A stretch of 11,362 bases of DNA from Bacteroidota bacterium. GTDB taxonomy: Bacteria > Bacteroidota > Bacteroidia > 2-12-FULL-35-15. The stretch spans positions 1-11,362 of the forward strand of contig JAPLDC010000538.1 in NCBI GenBank assembly GCA_026391935.1. The letters run 5' to 3'. A model generated the notes under the pieces. That model saw nothing but the letters and a program-made list of their open reading frames with translations, had not been told where the DNA came from and ran no database searches. Position numbers and translations under genes: made by a program. This document shows, one piece after another, positions 1 to 6,733 of the stretch (position 1 is the first letter of the stretch; each line of letters starts with the position of its first letter).

Positions 1-359
1 ACTGGTGGAAATAATATACATGATGCAGAAATAATGACAGAAGGAATTAAACTGTGACTACCAACTAACCATAAGATCAATTTTGAACTAAAAGGCATTA
101 GTATCGTAAATACAGCAGCGGCCAAAATAACGTAGAACAGAATCAAGGGATCTTTTCTTTTATAAGAAAGCACTCCACCAACATAATAGCCAACAGCAAG
201 GCCTCCCAATGTAATTGCCAACACACTTGCCCATACATACAATGAGGAACCAAAATAAGGAGCAAGCATTTTTGCACCTAATAATTCAGCAGCCATCACA
301 GACCCTCCTTCAATGAATGAAAGCAGAAAATAGAAATTCTTGTTTTTGATTAGTTGCAT
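1..359 (-). CDS. Fused membrane spermidine-synthase-like protein, N-terminal part (runs off left edge)
   Basis: Reading the minus strand from the ATG at 359 gives 119 open codons with no stop before the window edge, so this is the start of a longer gene. The protein is strongly hydrophobic with about three membrane segments. It carries the run MAAELLGAKMLAPYFG followed by SLYVWASVLAITLGGLA and GYYVGG, a pattern I know from the membrane N-terminus of fused MFS/spermidine-synthase-like proteins. In those proteins a soluble aminopropyltransferase-like methyltransferase-fold domain follows; here it would lie outside the window. Many family members are not proven polyamine synthases, so the substrate is left open. 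A -7-like box (TATCTTTG) lies 18 bases upstream of the ATG, which suggests its own promoter rather than strict dependence on the gene at 1152. The family call is fairly sure; the activity is not. Confidence 0.8.
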   Translation of the reverse strand, partial: MQLIKNKNFYFLLSFIEGGSVMAAELLGAKMLAPYFGSSLYVWASVLAITLGGLAVGYYVGGVLSYKRKDPLILFYVILAAAVFTILMPFSSKLILWLVGSHSLIPSVIISASCILFPP

Positions 360-377
360 CCTTAAATTTTCAATGCG

Positions 378-385
378 CAAAGATA
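378..385 (-). promoter_or_regulatory. Putative -7 promoter box of the spermidine-synthase-like gene
   Basis: The minus strand reads TATCTTTG, an exact match to the Bacteroidota -7 consensus TAnnTTTG, with 18 bases between it and the ATG at 359. I found no convincing TTG -33 box at the expected 17-23 base spacing, so only half of the promoter is supported. Confidence 0.4.
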
Positions 386-491
386 AAGAAGATTTTTTAG
401 TTACCGATACATTTCTTGCGCGCCAATAAAGAAGTTTCTTTGCGGACAACTAATTCCAACTATTTTATTTTGTAGCTTTTTTTGGAAAAGA

Positions 492-515
492 GAATAATTG
501 CAAAAGCCATTATTC
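492..515 (-). terminator. Candidate hairpin just downstream of the 211-residue gene
   Basis: A perfect 7-bp inverted repeat (GAATAAT...ATTATTC) closes a 10-base loop that can add two inner GC pairs. It begins 1 base after the stop codon of the 1152-517 gene, and on the minus strand it is followed by TCTTTTCC. The stem is AT-rich and the T tract short, so it would be a weak terminator or an mRNA 3' stabiliser. It separates this gene from the spermidine-synthase-like gene. Confidence 0.35.
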
Positions 516-516
516 G

Positions 517-1152
517 TCAATCTTCAAAAGGAGTAGTAGAAAACATTATAGTTATTGTTCCGGAAACATCAACATTTCTTTTATACGGCTTTATAACCAC
601 CTCACCTTTGAACTTACCCTTTTTGGGAAATACGATATAACCTGGCAACCACTTATCTATTTTTTTCATAAAATTTATACAATTCAAATGCAAATTATTT
701 ATTTCGTATGCATCCTGTTTTTTATCGTACACTGCCGGAATACCATTAACCATAAGTATCTTGCTCTTATCTTTAAAATACGACTTCCCATTAGCCAGGA
801 TCTTAACAGACAAAACTACTGTGTCAGCCGACTTCCCTTTTAAATTAATTTCCTTTGTTTTAAAACAATCCATCAGATAATTAGTATAATTAAAAGGAAA
901 GGGATATCCCTCTACGACAGGAAATGGTTGAAACATGTCCTCTTTGGAAACGCCTTTTTCCATTATTGAGAGAGGAATTTTAGTCAAATCATATCCTTCG
1001 AAATTGGAACTTACTTTAATATAGACCTCTCCCTCTTTTACTTTTGCAATTTTTATTGTCCCTCGAACTCGGCTTGTATCCTTTTGAGAGAAGGATAAAC
1101 ATGAAACAAATAGGAATAAAAAAAATAAAATAATTCTGATGGAAGCATTCAT
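517..1152 (-). CDS. Secreted protein with a diverged TonB C-terminal-like domain (211 aa)
   Basis: The start at 1152 gives a clear export signal (residues 1-23, hydrophobic core IILFFLFLFVSCLS, likely cleavage near FSQ). A lipobox-like VSC at residue 18 makes lipoprotein processing a lesser possibility. After the signal comes VRGTIKI (29-35), matching KRGTIKI in the protein encoded at 4190-3756. The C-terminal half follows the layout of a TonB C-terminal domain: a VVLSVKILANGK strand (112-123), then an NCINFMKKIDKWLPG helix-to-turn (157-171), then a last strand SGTITIMFS (197-205). The similarity is weak and judged by eye. Such stand-alone periplasmic domains are common in Bacteroidota, and their partners are usually unknown. 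The gene lies 116 bases downstream of the membrane protein gene, in the same direction. The export call is solid; the fold call is tentative. Confidence 0.72.
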   Translation of the reverse strand: MNASIRIILFFLFLFVSCLSFSQKDTSRVRGTIKIAKVKEGEVYIKVSSNFEGYDLTKIPLSIMEKGVSKEDMFQPFPVVEGYPFPFNYTNYLMDCFKTKEINLKGKSADTVVLSVKILANGKSYFKDKSKILMVNGIPAVYDKKQDAYEINNLHLNCINFMKKIDKWLPGYIVFPKKGKFKGEVVIKPYKRNVDVSGTITIMFSTTPFED

Positions 1153-1218
1153 GTATTTAACAATTTGTTGTTTTGTCCGAGAGGAAAAAATGTTTTTAAT
1201 GAATTCTAATTGTTTTTA

Positions 1219-1250
1219 AAGATCTCTCCGCTTCGTATGACAATTCAGAA
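1219..1250. repeat. Possible degenerate dispersed intergenic repeat, copy 1
   Basis: This GC-richer patch (CTCTCCGCTTCGTATGACAA plus TTCAGAA) sits inside a very AT-rich intergenic spacer. It resembles the patch at 4260-4292: both have CTC, a GC-rich middle, TRTGACAA and then CAGAA. Short patches of the CTTCG...TGACA type are often scattered between genes in Bacteroidota. Two diverged copies in one window are only suggestive. Confidence 0.3.
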
Positions 1251-1268
1251 ATTTAAAATCGTAGAATA

Positions 1269-3005
1269 TTAAAAATTAAAATAAGCTTTCAACTCCTCAA
1301 CACTAGAAAATTTCTGATCCACTCTATTCATGATCAGATCTTTTGCGCCATCACTTCCGGAAATTGAACCAAACTGTTCCGGTTTCAACCAATACAAAAC
1401 CCCGTCTTCAACTGTCCACAACATATTTTTTGAGGTGGGGTCAAAAGAAAAATTCGTTAACGGATTGCGTGAATAGGTGAATAAACCATTTCGTTGTTTG
1501 TCGACTAAATATACATCATAACATCTTAAATTATTCTTCTTTTCATTTTTGATATTAGCAGTACATAAAACTCCTTTTGGATATGTTTTTGCACAATCAG
1601 AATTATAAACACCAAAACTATTTACTGCAAACATGCGTAACACTTTTTCATTGTTATCCATGCTGTTATAATAATTAGCGATTTGCTCTTCTCTTTTCCG
1701 GATCAATTCTTTTTGTTCCGCTTCATATTTAGCCATTTTTATCTGAAAAGCTTCTTCTACCCTAGCTTCCTCAGCCAAACGTTTATCTAAGGTTGTTTTG
1801 TATTTATTAAATTTTTCCTGAAAAGTAGCAATTGCTTTTTCATAATTCTTTCCTTCATAAACAGGATAAACTACTAAATTATATTTCTTTGATCCTTTTT
1901 TAATAGTCAAATTATAATTTTCTCCCGGCTTATTTCCTTCTTTAATACTAGAAGATTCCCAAATAGTGCGATCAATGTCAGAATATGTTTCGTCATTAAA
2001 ATTTTCATTCTCATCACCAATTTGCCATGATATATTTTTATAAACAGCTAATTCAGGAAAGTCATTTATATTGGGTTCAAAACCTAAAACATACTTTCCT
2101 TTTTTTCCTTGTTCTGGTTTTTTAGGCTCCGCAATTGGCTTTGGTAAAGCAGCCATCTCCACTTCTTTTTCTTTTTTGATCTCTATCTTTTTGTTTTCGA
2201 TGGTCAGATATTCCGGTGTCTTTTCAATTTCTTTTTTATCAAATACTTTGATAGGGTCCACAGGTTTCAATGCCTCAACAACTACTTTATCCTTACCCAG
2301 GCATGACCAATTATTTGCCATTGTATCCAATTTATATAAATTATATTCTTTGCCTTTATAGTTAGATGCCAATTCAACATTGATCGATTTTTCAGGAGCC
2401 ATGTTCACTGCTTTTCCATTTTGATAGGCAAGAATCTCTATCATTCCGGCTGATTCAAACTGATACTTAACGCCTGCACTATCATAGGTCATCGGGATAC
2501 CGGAAACAAAAAAATCGGCAGCATCATGAAACTCTCGGTAACGTAATTCAATTTCTCCTTTTAATATTTTTCCTTTTTCATCTACAAATGCATTTTTAGG
2601 AATTGTAAGTTTCGAACCTGATCCAATTTCCAATTGAGCGCCTTTCGCTGCAGCAAATTTAAAAACAGAATAGGGAACATTGATTTCTTTTAATGGAGGA
2701 TTGATACAAGGTTTTGATTCCTGCTCTTTGTAAAATGCCAGTAAAGCTAGGCTATCACTATTACTCAACTGCGTCTTATTTTCTGAAACAGATGACTGTT
2801 TTCCTTTTTTATTCTGATCTAAAAGAACAACTGTTGTTACAACGGCTATGGTAACAGCGATCACACCCGACAAGAACCATGGTTTTTTGAACAACGGTTT
2901 TCCACCAACAGATGCACTATGCTTCAAAACCGAATCAAAGTTTTTCCGCTTTGCAATTTCTTCCGAGCTAATCTCCGGACGGTTTATGTTAATTTTCCTT
3001 TTCAT
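1269..3005 (-). CDS. Single-pass membrane protein paired with the ECF sigma factor; putative sigma regulator (578 aa)
   Basis: It lies directly downstream of the ECF sigma gene on the same strand, the usual place for an anti-sigma factor. The layout is a short cytoplasmic N-terminus (about residues 1-43, with RPEISSEEIAKRKNFDSVL), one membrane segment (44-63), then a large outside part. That part holds a beta-rich domain (about 111-215, with LTIPKNAFVDEKG, FFVSGIPM and ESAGMIEI), a Lys/Glu-rich linker, a charged coiled coil (about 390-450), and a C-terminal domain with Cys471, 481 and 495. I recognise the beta-rich block from unnamed Bacteroidota proteins. There is no zinc-type HxxxCxxC motif and no FecR-like arrangement. 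I chose the ATG at 3005; the frame stays open to a GTG at 3083, but the added 26 residues look like intergenic DNA. The regulator role is inferred from position and topology. Confidence 0.78.
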   Translation of the reverse strand: MKRKININRPEISSEEIAKRKNFDSVLKHSASVGGKPLFKKPWFLSGVIAVTIAVVTTVVLLDQNKKGKQSSVSENKTQLSNSDSLALLAFYKEQESKPCINPPLKEINVPYSVFKFAAAKGAQLEIGSGSKLTIPKNAFVDEKGKILKGEIELRYREFHDAADFFVSGIPMTYDSAGVKYQFESAGMIEILAYQNGKAVNMAPEKSINVELASNYKGKEYNLYKLDTMANNWSCLGKDKVVVEALKPVDPIKVFDKKEIEKTPEYLTIENKKIEIKKEKEVEMAALPKPIAEPKKPEQGKKGKYVLGFEPNINDFPELAVYKNISWQIGDENENFNDETYSDIDRTIWESSSIKEGNKPGENYNLTIKKGSKKYNLVVYPVYEGKNYEKAIATFQEKFNKYKTTLDKRLAEEARVEEAFQIKMAKYEAEQKELIRKREEQIANYYNSMDNNEKVLRMFAVNSFGVYNSDCAKTYPKGVLCTANIKNEKKNNLRCYDVYLVDKQRNGLFTYSRNPLTNFSFDPTSKNMLWTVEDGVLYWLKPEQFGSISGSDGAKDLIMNRVDQKFSSVEELKAYFNF

Positions 3006-3019
3006 TTGTTTGGTTGGCC

Positions 3020-3056
3020 ACTTTAACCTCCCAAGAGGGAAGGCTCTAAGCCCATT
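3020..3056. repeat. GC-richer intergenic patch with a small inverted repeat
   Basis: Between the sigma factor stop and the chosen start of the membrane protein lies a patch unlike its AT-rich surroundings, with CCTC-CAAG-AGGG-like dyad symmetry (minus strand CCTCTTGGGAGG, 4-bp stem). It resembles the short repeat remnants seen between genes in many Bacteroidota. On the minus strand the GGGAGG lies about 24 bases before the ATG at 3005, too far to act as a normal ribosome binding site. Confidence 0.25.
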
Positions 3057-3117
3057 TAGTTTATTTTGGTTTATTTTACCCACATCTTATTCCATATAGG
3101 GAGTCAGAGAAGGGTGT

Positions 3118-3684
3118 TTATTTAATGATCTTTTTAAGTTTCTCTAGTATCCTGTATGTTTTCACTTTTGCATTATTCTCGGTAATTTCAAGGATCTCTC
3201 CTATTTCTTTAAAAGAACGTTTCTCAAAAAAACGCATCTCTATCATTTGCAATTCATCTTCCGGAAGTTCATTCCCAATAATATCAACAATCTTATCATG
3301 ATATTTATCGATCTTCGTTTCTTCCATCTCCTCCATCATCCCATATACTCCAACAGAATCAATGTTTACGGTCCGATGTATTTTTTGTGCACGGTATAAA
3401 TTATTTACTTCGCTGGATGCGATCCGATATAACCAGGAAGAAAAAGGCACTCCCCGAAATTCGTATTTATGCAAATTTTCCATTGCTTTAATAAAAACTT
3501 GTTGTGTTGCATCAAATGCTTGCTCTTTGTCATCAGCACGCTGATAAATGTATCTGAATATCTGCTCATAATATTTATCATACAAGCCTGCAAACTTTGA
3601 AGGATCCTTTTTGGCGGCCTCCACTATCGCCTGTTCAAAGGCTAAGTCGGTTTGTGTTGCATGATCTTTTGATGTTTCAATCAT
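3118..3684 (-). CDS. ECF (group 4) RNA polymerase sigma factor (188 aa)
   Basis: At 188 residues it has the two-domain layout of an extracytoplasmic-function sigma factor. Region 2 spans about residues 31-100 (FAGLYDKYYEQIFRYIYQR, then the -10-binding helix region FDATQQVFIKAMENL and FSSWLYRIASSEVNNLYR). A linker of about 35 residues follows, including an acidic stretch (MMEEMEETK). Region 4 spans about 135-187 (LPEDELQMIEMRFFEKRSFKEIGEILEITENNAKVK), with a clear helix-turn-helix. It would direct core polymerase to a small set of promoters when released from its regulator. The downstream membrane protein is the likely partner. The ATG at 3684 gives a normal-length N-terminus. TACGTTATA lies 24 bases upstream and recurs before the gene at 4190, which would fit shared control or autoregulation. 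Confidence 0.93.
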   Translation of the reverse strand: MIETSKDHATQTDLAFEQAIVEAAKKDPSKFAGLYDKYYEQIFRYIYQRADDKEQAFDATQQVFIKAMENLHKYEFRGVPFSSWLYRIASSEVNNLYRAQKIHRTVNIDSVGVYGMMEEMEETKIDKYHDKIVDIIGNELPEDELQMIEMRFFEKRSFKEIGEILEITENNAKVKTYRILEKLKKIIK

Positions 3685-3708
3685 ATAGCATTTACTGTAT
3701 TTCGTACT

Positions 3709-3717
3709 TATAACGTA
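3709..3717 (-). promoter_or_regulatory. Shared 9-mer TACGTTATA upstream of the sigma factor gene
   Basis: The minus strand carries TACGTTATA with 24 bases between it and the ATG at 3684. The same 9-mer occurs before the TonB-like gene at 4190. It could be part of a promoter or an operator; a chance match in AT-rich DNA cannot be excluded. Confidence 0.3.
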
Positions 3718-3755
3718 TTCTTTTTAAAAAGATACAGGTACATGATCCTATTTTA

Positions 3756-4190
3756 TTATTTCAATGAAAATTTGACCGGAAAATTCACCTTTACATCAAC
3801 CAAAACGCCGCCACATCTGCCCGGGATCCAATCGGGCATCAATTTTATTAATCGAACCGCCTCATTTTCAAAATCGCTATAAACTCCTTTCATAACATTG
3901 ATATCACTTATTTTCCCGTCTTTTAATACAACAAAAGAACAAAAGACTGTCCCAAAACGTTCCTCTTTAATTGCCTTTACGGGATATTTCATGTGATGAT
4001 TCATCCATTGAAACAATGAATCTGCTCCGCCCCTGAATTCAGGCATCGAATCAACAATCGAATACACACTATCATTATCCTTCAACCTTTTACAAGTCGA
4101 TTTTTCGATTTTAATGGTACCTCGCTTTTCATTTTCCTGTGCAAAACCAGAAAATGAGATCAATAAAAAACAAGTTATGAGTAGCTTCAT
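3756..4190 (-). CDS. Stand-alone periplasmic TonB C-terminal-domain protein (144 aa)
   Basis: A signal peptide (residues 1-18, cleavage near GFAQ) is followed by KRGTIKIEK and then a TonB C-terminal domain covering about residues 48-143. Family hallmarks are visible: MPEFRGGADSLFQWMNHHMKYP at the N-terminal edge (49-70), the strand FCSFVVLKDGKISDINVMKG (83-102), the helix NEAVRLIKLMPDWIPG (109-124), and the last strand VNFPVKFSL. A full TonB has a membrane anchor and a proline-rich spacer; both are absent, so the protein cannot transduce energy from ExbBD by itself. It more likely acts as a periplasmic binding module or partner. The domain has three cysteines (33, 84, 126), so a disulfide is possible. 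It is 71 bases upstream of the sigma gene, in the same direction, and may share its transcript. Confidence 0.88.
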   Translation of the reverse strand: MKLLITCFLLISFSGFAQENEKRGTIKIEKSTCKRLKDNDSVYSIVDSMPEFRGGADSLFQWMNHHMKYPVKAIKEERFGTVFCSFVVLKDGKISDINVMKGVYSDFENEAVRLIKLMPDWIPGRCGGVLVDVKVNFPVKFSLK

Positions 4191-4206
4191 GTTCTAAATC
4201 TAAACG

Positions 4207-4215
4207 TATAACGTA
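4207..4215 (-). promoter_or_regulatory. Shared 9-mer TACGTTATA upstream of the TonB-like gene
   Basis: The minus strand carries TACGTTATA 16 bases before the ATG at 4190, an identical word to the one before the sigma factor gene. It sits in the 162-base spacer between this gene and the divergent fumarylacetoacetase gene. The role is inferred only from the repetition and position. Confidence 0.3.
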
Positions 4216-4259
4216 AAAGTAAGGAAAAGATACAAGTTAATAACATAGGTCCGTTCCAT

Positions 4260-4292
4260 GAACCTCGACTGCGCTCTGTGTGACAACCAGAA
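4260..4292. repeat. Possible degenerate dispersed intergenic repeat, copy 2
   Basis: A GC-richer patch (CCTCGACTGCGCTCTG then TGTGACAACCAGAA) lies in the AT-rich divergent spacer. It partly matches the patch at 1219-1250, sharing TRTGACAA and CAGAA at similar spacing. It looks like a remnant of a scattered intergenic repeat rather than an operator. Confidence 0.3.
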
Positions 4293-4325
4293 TTGCATCC
4301 TCAATAATAGCTATAAAAAAATCCT

Positions 4326-4333
4326 TACTTTTG
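4326..4333 (+). promoter_or_regulatory. Putative -7 promoter box of fumarylacetoacetase
   Basis: TACTTTTG matches the Bacteroidota -7 consensus TAnnTTTG exactly and leaves 19 bases to the ATG at 4353, a typical short leader. No TTG is present at the expected -33 distance, so the promoter is only half supported. Confidence 0.45.
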
Positions 4334-4352
4334 TTCCTCTTAATTCAATACT

Positions 4353-5624
4353 ATGATAAAAGCAAATGACCCAACATTAAGATCTTGGATAGACGTTCAG
4401 CCTACCAGTGATTTTCCGATACAAAATTTACCGTTCGGAATCTTCAAAACCCAAAGTTCCAGTCCGCGTATTGGCGTTGCCATTGGCGACCAAGTGCTTG
4501 ATCTCGCTATATTGAACAAACTAGGTTTTTTAGATAAGTTTAAGATTGATAACGCCGTTTTCACCAATCAATATTTGAACGATTTTATTTCTCTTGGTAA
4601 GTCCACAACAAGTTCCATCAGAGAATATGTTTCTCATTTATTAGATATAAACACACCTGAACTGCGGGATAATAAGGAAGCAAGAGCCAGAGTATTTCAA
4701 TCCATCAGTAATGTGCAAATGCAGATGCCTGTTAGAGTTGGCGATTATACCGATTTCTATTCCAGCATCGACCATGCAACAAATGTTGGAACTATGTTCC
4801 GTGATCCCAAAAATGCCTTATTACCTAACTGGAAACATTTACCGGTAGGATATCATGGAAGAGCATCTTCCATAATAATTTCCGAAACTGATTTCCATCG
4901 CCCGAAAGGACAAACAAAACCAAATGAAACGGAGCCTCCTGTTTTTGGTCCTTGCAGGTTACTTGATTTTGAATTAGAAACAGCCTTTATCATCGGGAAA
5001 GAAACAAAACTCGGAGAAAGTGTCTCAACTGCAAATGCAAAAGAACATATTTTCGGAATGGTATTATTCAATGATTGGAGTGCAAGGGATATTCAAACTT
5101 GGGAATATGTTCCACTCGGTCCATTCCTGGCAAAGAATTTCGCTTCTACCATTTCGCCCTGGGTGGTTACTATGGATGCTTTGGAACCATTCCGTGTTAA
5201 AGGCTATACTCAAGAACCGAAAGTATTACCTTATCTGGAATATACCGGAGATAATAATATTGATATTCATTTAGACGTATATATACAACCTGATAAAAAC
5301 GAAGAAAATTTAGTTTCACATTCCAATTACAAATTTATGTATTGGACAATGGAACAACAATTAGCGCATCACACTTCAAATGGCTGCAACATTAATGTTG
5401 GTGACATGATGGCTTCAGGAACAATCAGCGGACCCACTCCTGATTCATATGGCTCTATGCTTGAATTATCCTGGAGAGGAACAAAACCTTTAAAAATGAA
5501 AGATGGTTCCGAACGCAAATTCATAAATGATAACGATACAGTTATTATGCGTGGTTATTGCGAAAAGGATGGCGTCAGGATCGGTTTTGGAGAAGCTAAG
5601 GGAAAAGTTTTACCTGCGATCTGA
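4353..5624 (+). CDS. fahA: Fumarylacetoacetase (fumarylacetoacetate hydrolase, EC 3.7.1.2)
   Basis: This enzyme cleaves fumarylacetoacetate to fumarate and acetoacetate, the last step of tyrosine and homogentisate breakdown in the cytoplasm. The 423-residue length fits the eukaryote-type family (mouse enzyme about 419). Landmarks match throughout: DYTDFYSSIDHATNVG (131-146), LPVGYHGRASS, RLLDFELETAF, NDWSARDIQTWEYVPLGPFLAKNF, GTISGP and SMLELSW. From recalled mouse residues, the metal ligands D126, E199, E201 and D233 correspond to D134, E207, E209 and D241, and the catalytic H133 to H141. K261 and E371 match K253 and E364. No other tyrosine-degradation gene is in the window, so the pathway must be completed elsewhere. 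The homogentisate route needs oxygen, which suggests aerobic growth. No frameshift or missing residue was seen. Confidence 0.97.
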   Translation: MIKANDPTLRSWIDVQPTSDFPIQNLPFGIFKTQSSSPRIGVAIGDQVLDLAILNKLGFLDKFKIDNAVFTNQYLNDFISLGKSTTSSIREYVSHLLDINTPELRDNKEARARVFQSISNVQMQMPVRVGDYTDFYSSIDHATNVGTMFRDPKNALLPNWKHLPVGYHGRASSIIISETDFHRPKGQTKPNETEPPVFGPCRLLDFELETAFIIGKETKLGESVSTANAKEHIFGMVLFNDWSARDIQTWEYVPLGPFLAKNFASTISPWVVTMDALEPFRVKGYTQEPKVLPYLEYTGDNNIDIHLDVYIQPDKNEENLVSHSNYKFMYWTMEQQLAHHTSNGCNINVGDMMASGTISGPTPDSYGSMLELSWRGTKPLKMKDGSERKFINDNDTVIMRGYCEKDGVRIGFGEAKGKVLPAI

Positions 5625-5822
5625 TAAAACAATTTATTTTACTTCTTCCAATAAAAATATTTTCTGTCTCTGCAATGGTTTGAGCCTGATTTTTGTTTTT
5701 TTTTATTTACGGATTAAACTTCCAACATTTCGGTGCGTCATAGATGAAATAATCACAAAAACGACTATCAAAACTATAAAATGAAATCGAAGATCAACGA
5801 ATATCTAAAAACCACAGAAAAA

Positions 5823-6668
5823 ATGAGAACTACTAAGAACATGTTTAAATACTTAATGGTAGCAGCTACTGTTGGTATGTTTTTTACCTCTTGCAGGAAG
5901 GACAAAGACCCAAAGGATTCAGATACTTCTGCTGCTTCCGACAATGCATTGGCTGAAGGAACTTATAACGATGTGAATAACATCGCGGATCAGGCTTCAA
6001 CAGGAACAATGACTTCCTATTTAACGCCAATTGAAACGGAAAACAAATCATCACAGTTGAGTACTTGTGCAACCATTACTAATGATACATTGGTTACACC
6101 GCATATCTTAACAATTGATTTCGGAGCAAGTAATTGTATGTGTAATGATGGAAGATACCGGAGAGGTATCATCAATGTATCCTATTCCGGTCATTACCGT
6201 GATTCTGCTTCAACACACACCATCACTTTTACAAACTATTATGTGAATGATAACCAGATATTGGGAACAAAAACAGTAACCAATAATGGTCATAATGCAG
6301 CAGGAAATTTAACATATTCTGTAGTTGTGAATGGACAAATAATCAAAGCTGGAGGAGGAGGAACGATCAACTGGACCTCGAACCGCACCCGCGAATGGAT
6401 TTTAGGAGAATCAACTCCAACTTGGAGCGATGATGTTTATTTAATTACAGGTTCTGCAAATGGAACAAATGCATCAGGAAATTCATACACGATGACGATT
6501 ACAAGTGCATTAAGAAGAGAAATCGGATGTCATCATTTTGTAAGTGGTACATTAACTATAACACCATCGGGCAAACCAACACGTTATGTTGATTTCGGAG
6601 CAGGTGCATGCGACAATCAAGCAACAGTAACAATCAATGGAAACGTTTATAATATCACATTGAATTAA
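5823..6668 (+). CDS. Lipoprotein of unknown function (281 aa)
   Basis: The N-terminus has a positively charged start, a hydrophobic stretch (MFKYLMVAATVGMFF) and the lipobox FTSC with Cys24 as the likely lipidated residue. RKDKDPKDSD follows; such a charged segment next to the cysteine can favour surface display in Bacteroidota, though it is not an exact export signal. I chose the ATG at 5823 because the next upstream in-frame ATG (5781) would add 14 polar residues before the signal; the ATG at 5841 is also possible. The mature part is rich in Thr, Asn and beta strands, with CATITNDTLVTPHILTIDFGASNCMCNDGRYRRGIINVSY and a later IGCHHFVSGTLTITPSG...YVDFGAGACDN segment that echoes the DFG...C layout. 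I have seen this pattern in unnamed Bacteroidota lipoproteins and assign no function. The terminator hairpin follows 14 bases after the stop. Confidence 0.82.
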   Translation: MRTTKNMFKYLMVAATVGMFFTSCRKDKDPKDSDTSAASDNALAEGTYNDVNNIADQASTGTMTSYLTPIETENKSSQLSTCATITNDTLVTPHILTIDFGASNCMCNDGRYRRGIINVSYSGHYRDSASTHTITFTNYYVNDNQILGTKTVTNNGHNAAGNLTYSVVVNGQIIKAGGGGTINWTSNRTREWILGESTPTWSDDVYLITGSANGTNASGNSYTMTITSALRREIGCHHFVSGTLTITPSGKPTRYVDFGAGACDNQATVTINGNVYNITLN

Positions 6669-6682
6669 AAAAACGCAAGCAA

Positions 6683-6719
6683 AAAAATCCCGCTCCGTAA
6701 GTTACGGAGCGGGATTTTT
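6683..6719. terminator. Bidirectional intrinsic terminator, perfect 18-bp inverted repeat
   Basis: The arms at 6683-6700 and 6702-6719 (AAAAATCCCGCTCCGTAA and its exact complement) are separated by one base, G6701. The real loop will be a few bases larger. The GC-rich core flanked by A and T runs gives a U tract on either transcript. It sits between the stops of two converging genes (6668 on plus, 6734 on minus) and should stop transcription from both sides. Confidence 0.93.
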
Positions 6720-6733
6720 CTATTTATGAGCAA

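Noticed and set aside
2071..2361. Plus-strand frame of 96 codons, hydrophobic and Phe/Ser-rich
   Set aside because: It is the complement of the Lys/Glu-rich linker of the membrane protein gene. Phe and Ser runs are expected from AAA/GAA codons read backwards.
3756..4190. Calling this gene a full TonB energy transducer
   Set aside because: It has a cleavable-looking signal instead of a membrane anchor and no proline-rich spacer, so only the C-terminal domain is supported.
5527..5784. Plus-strand frame of 85 codons overlapping the end of fumarylacetoacetase
   Set aside because: About 100 bases overlap the confident enzyme gene in another frame, and the rest reads an AT-rich spacer with no ribosome-binding or family signal.
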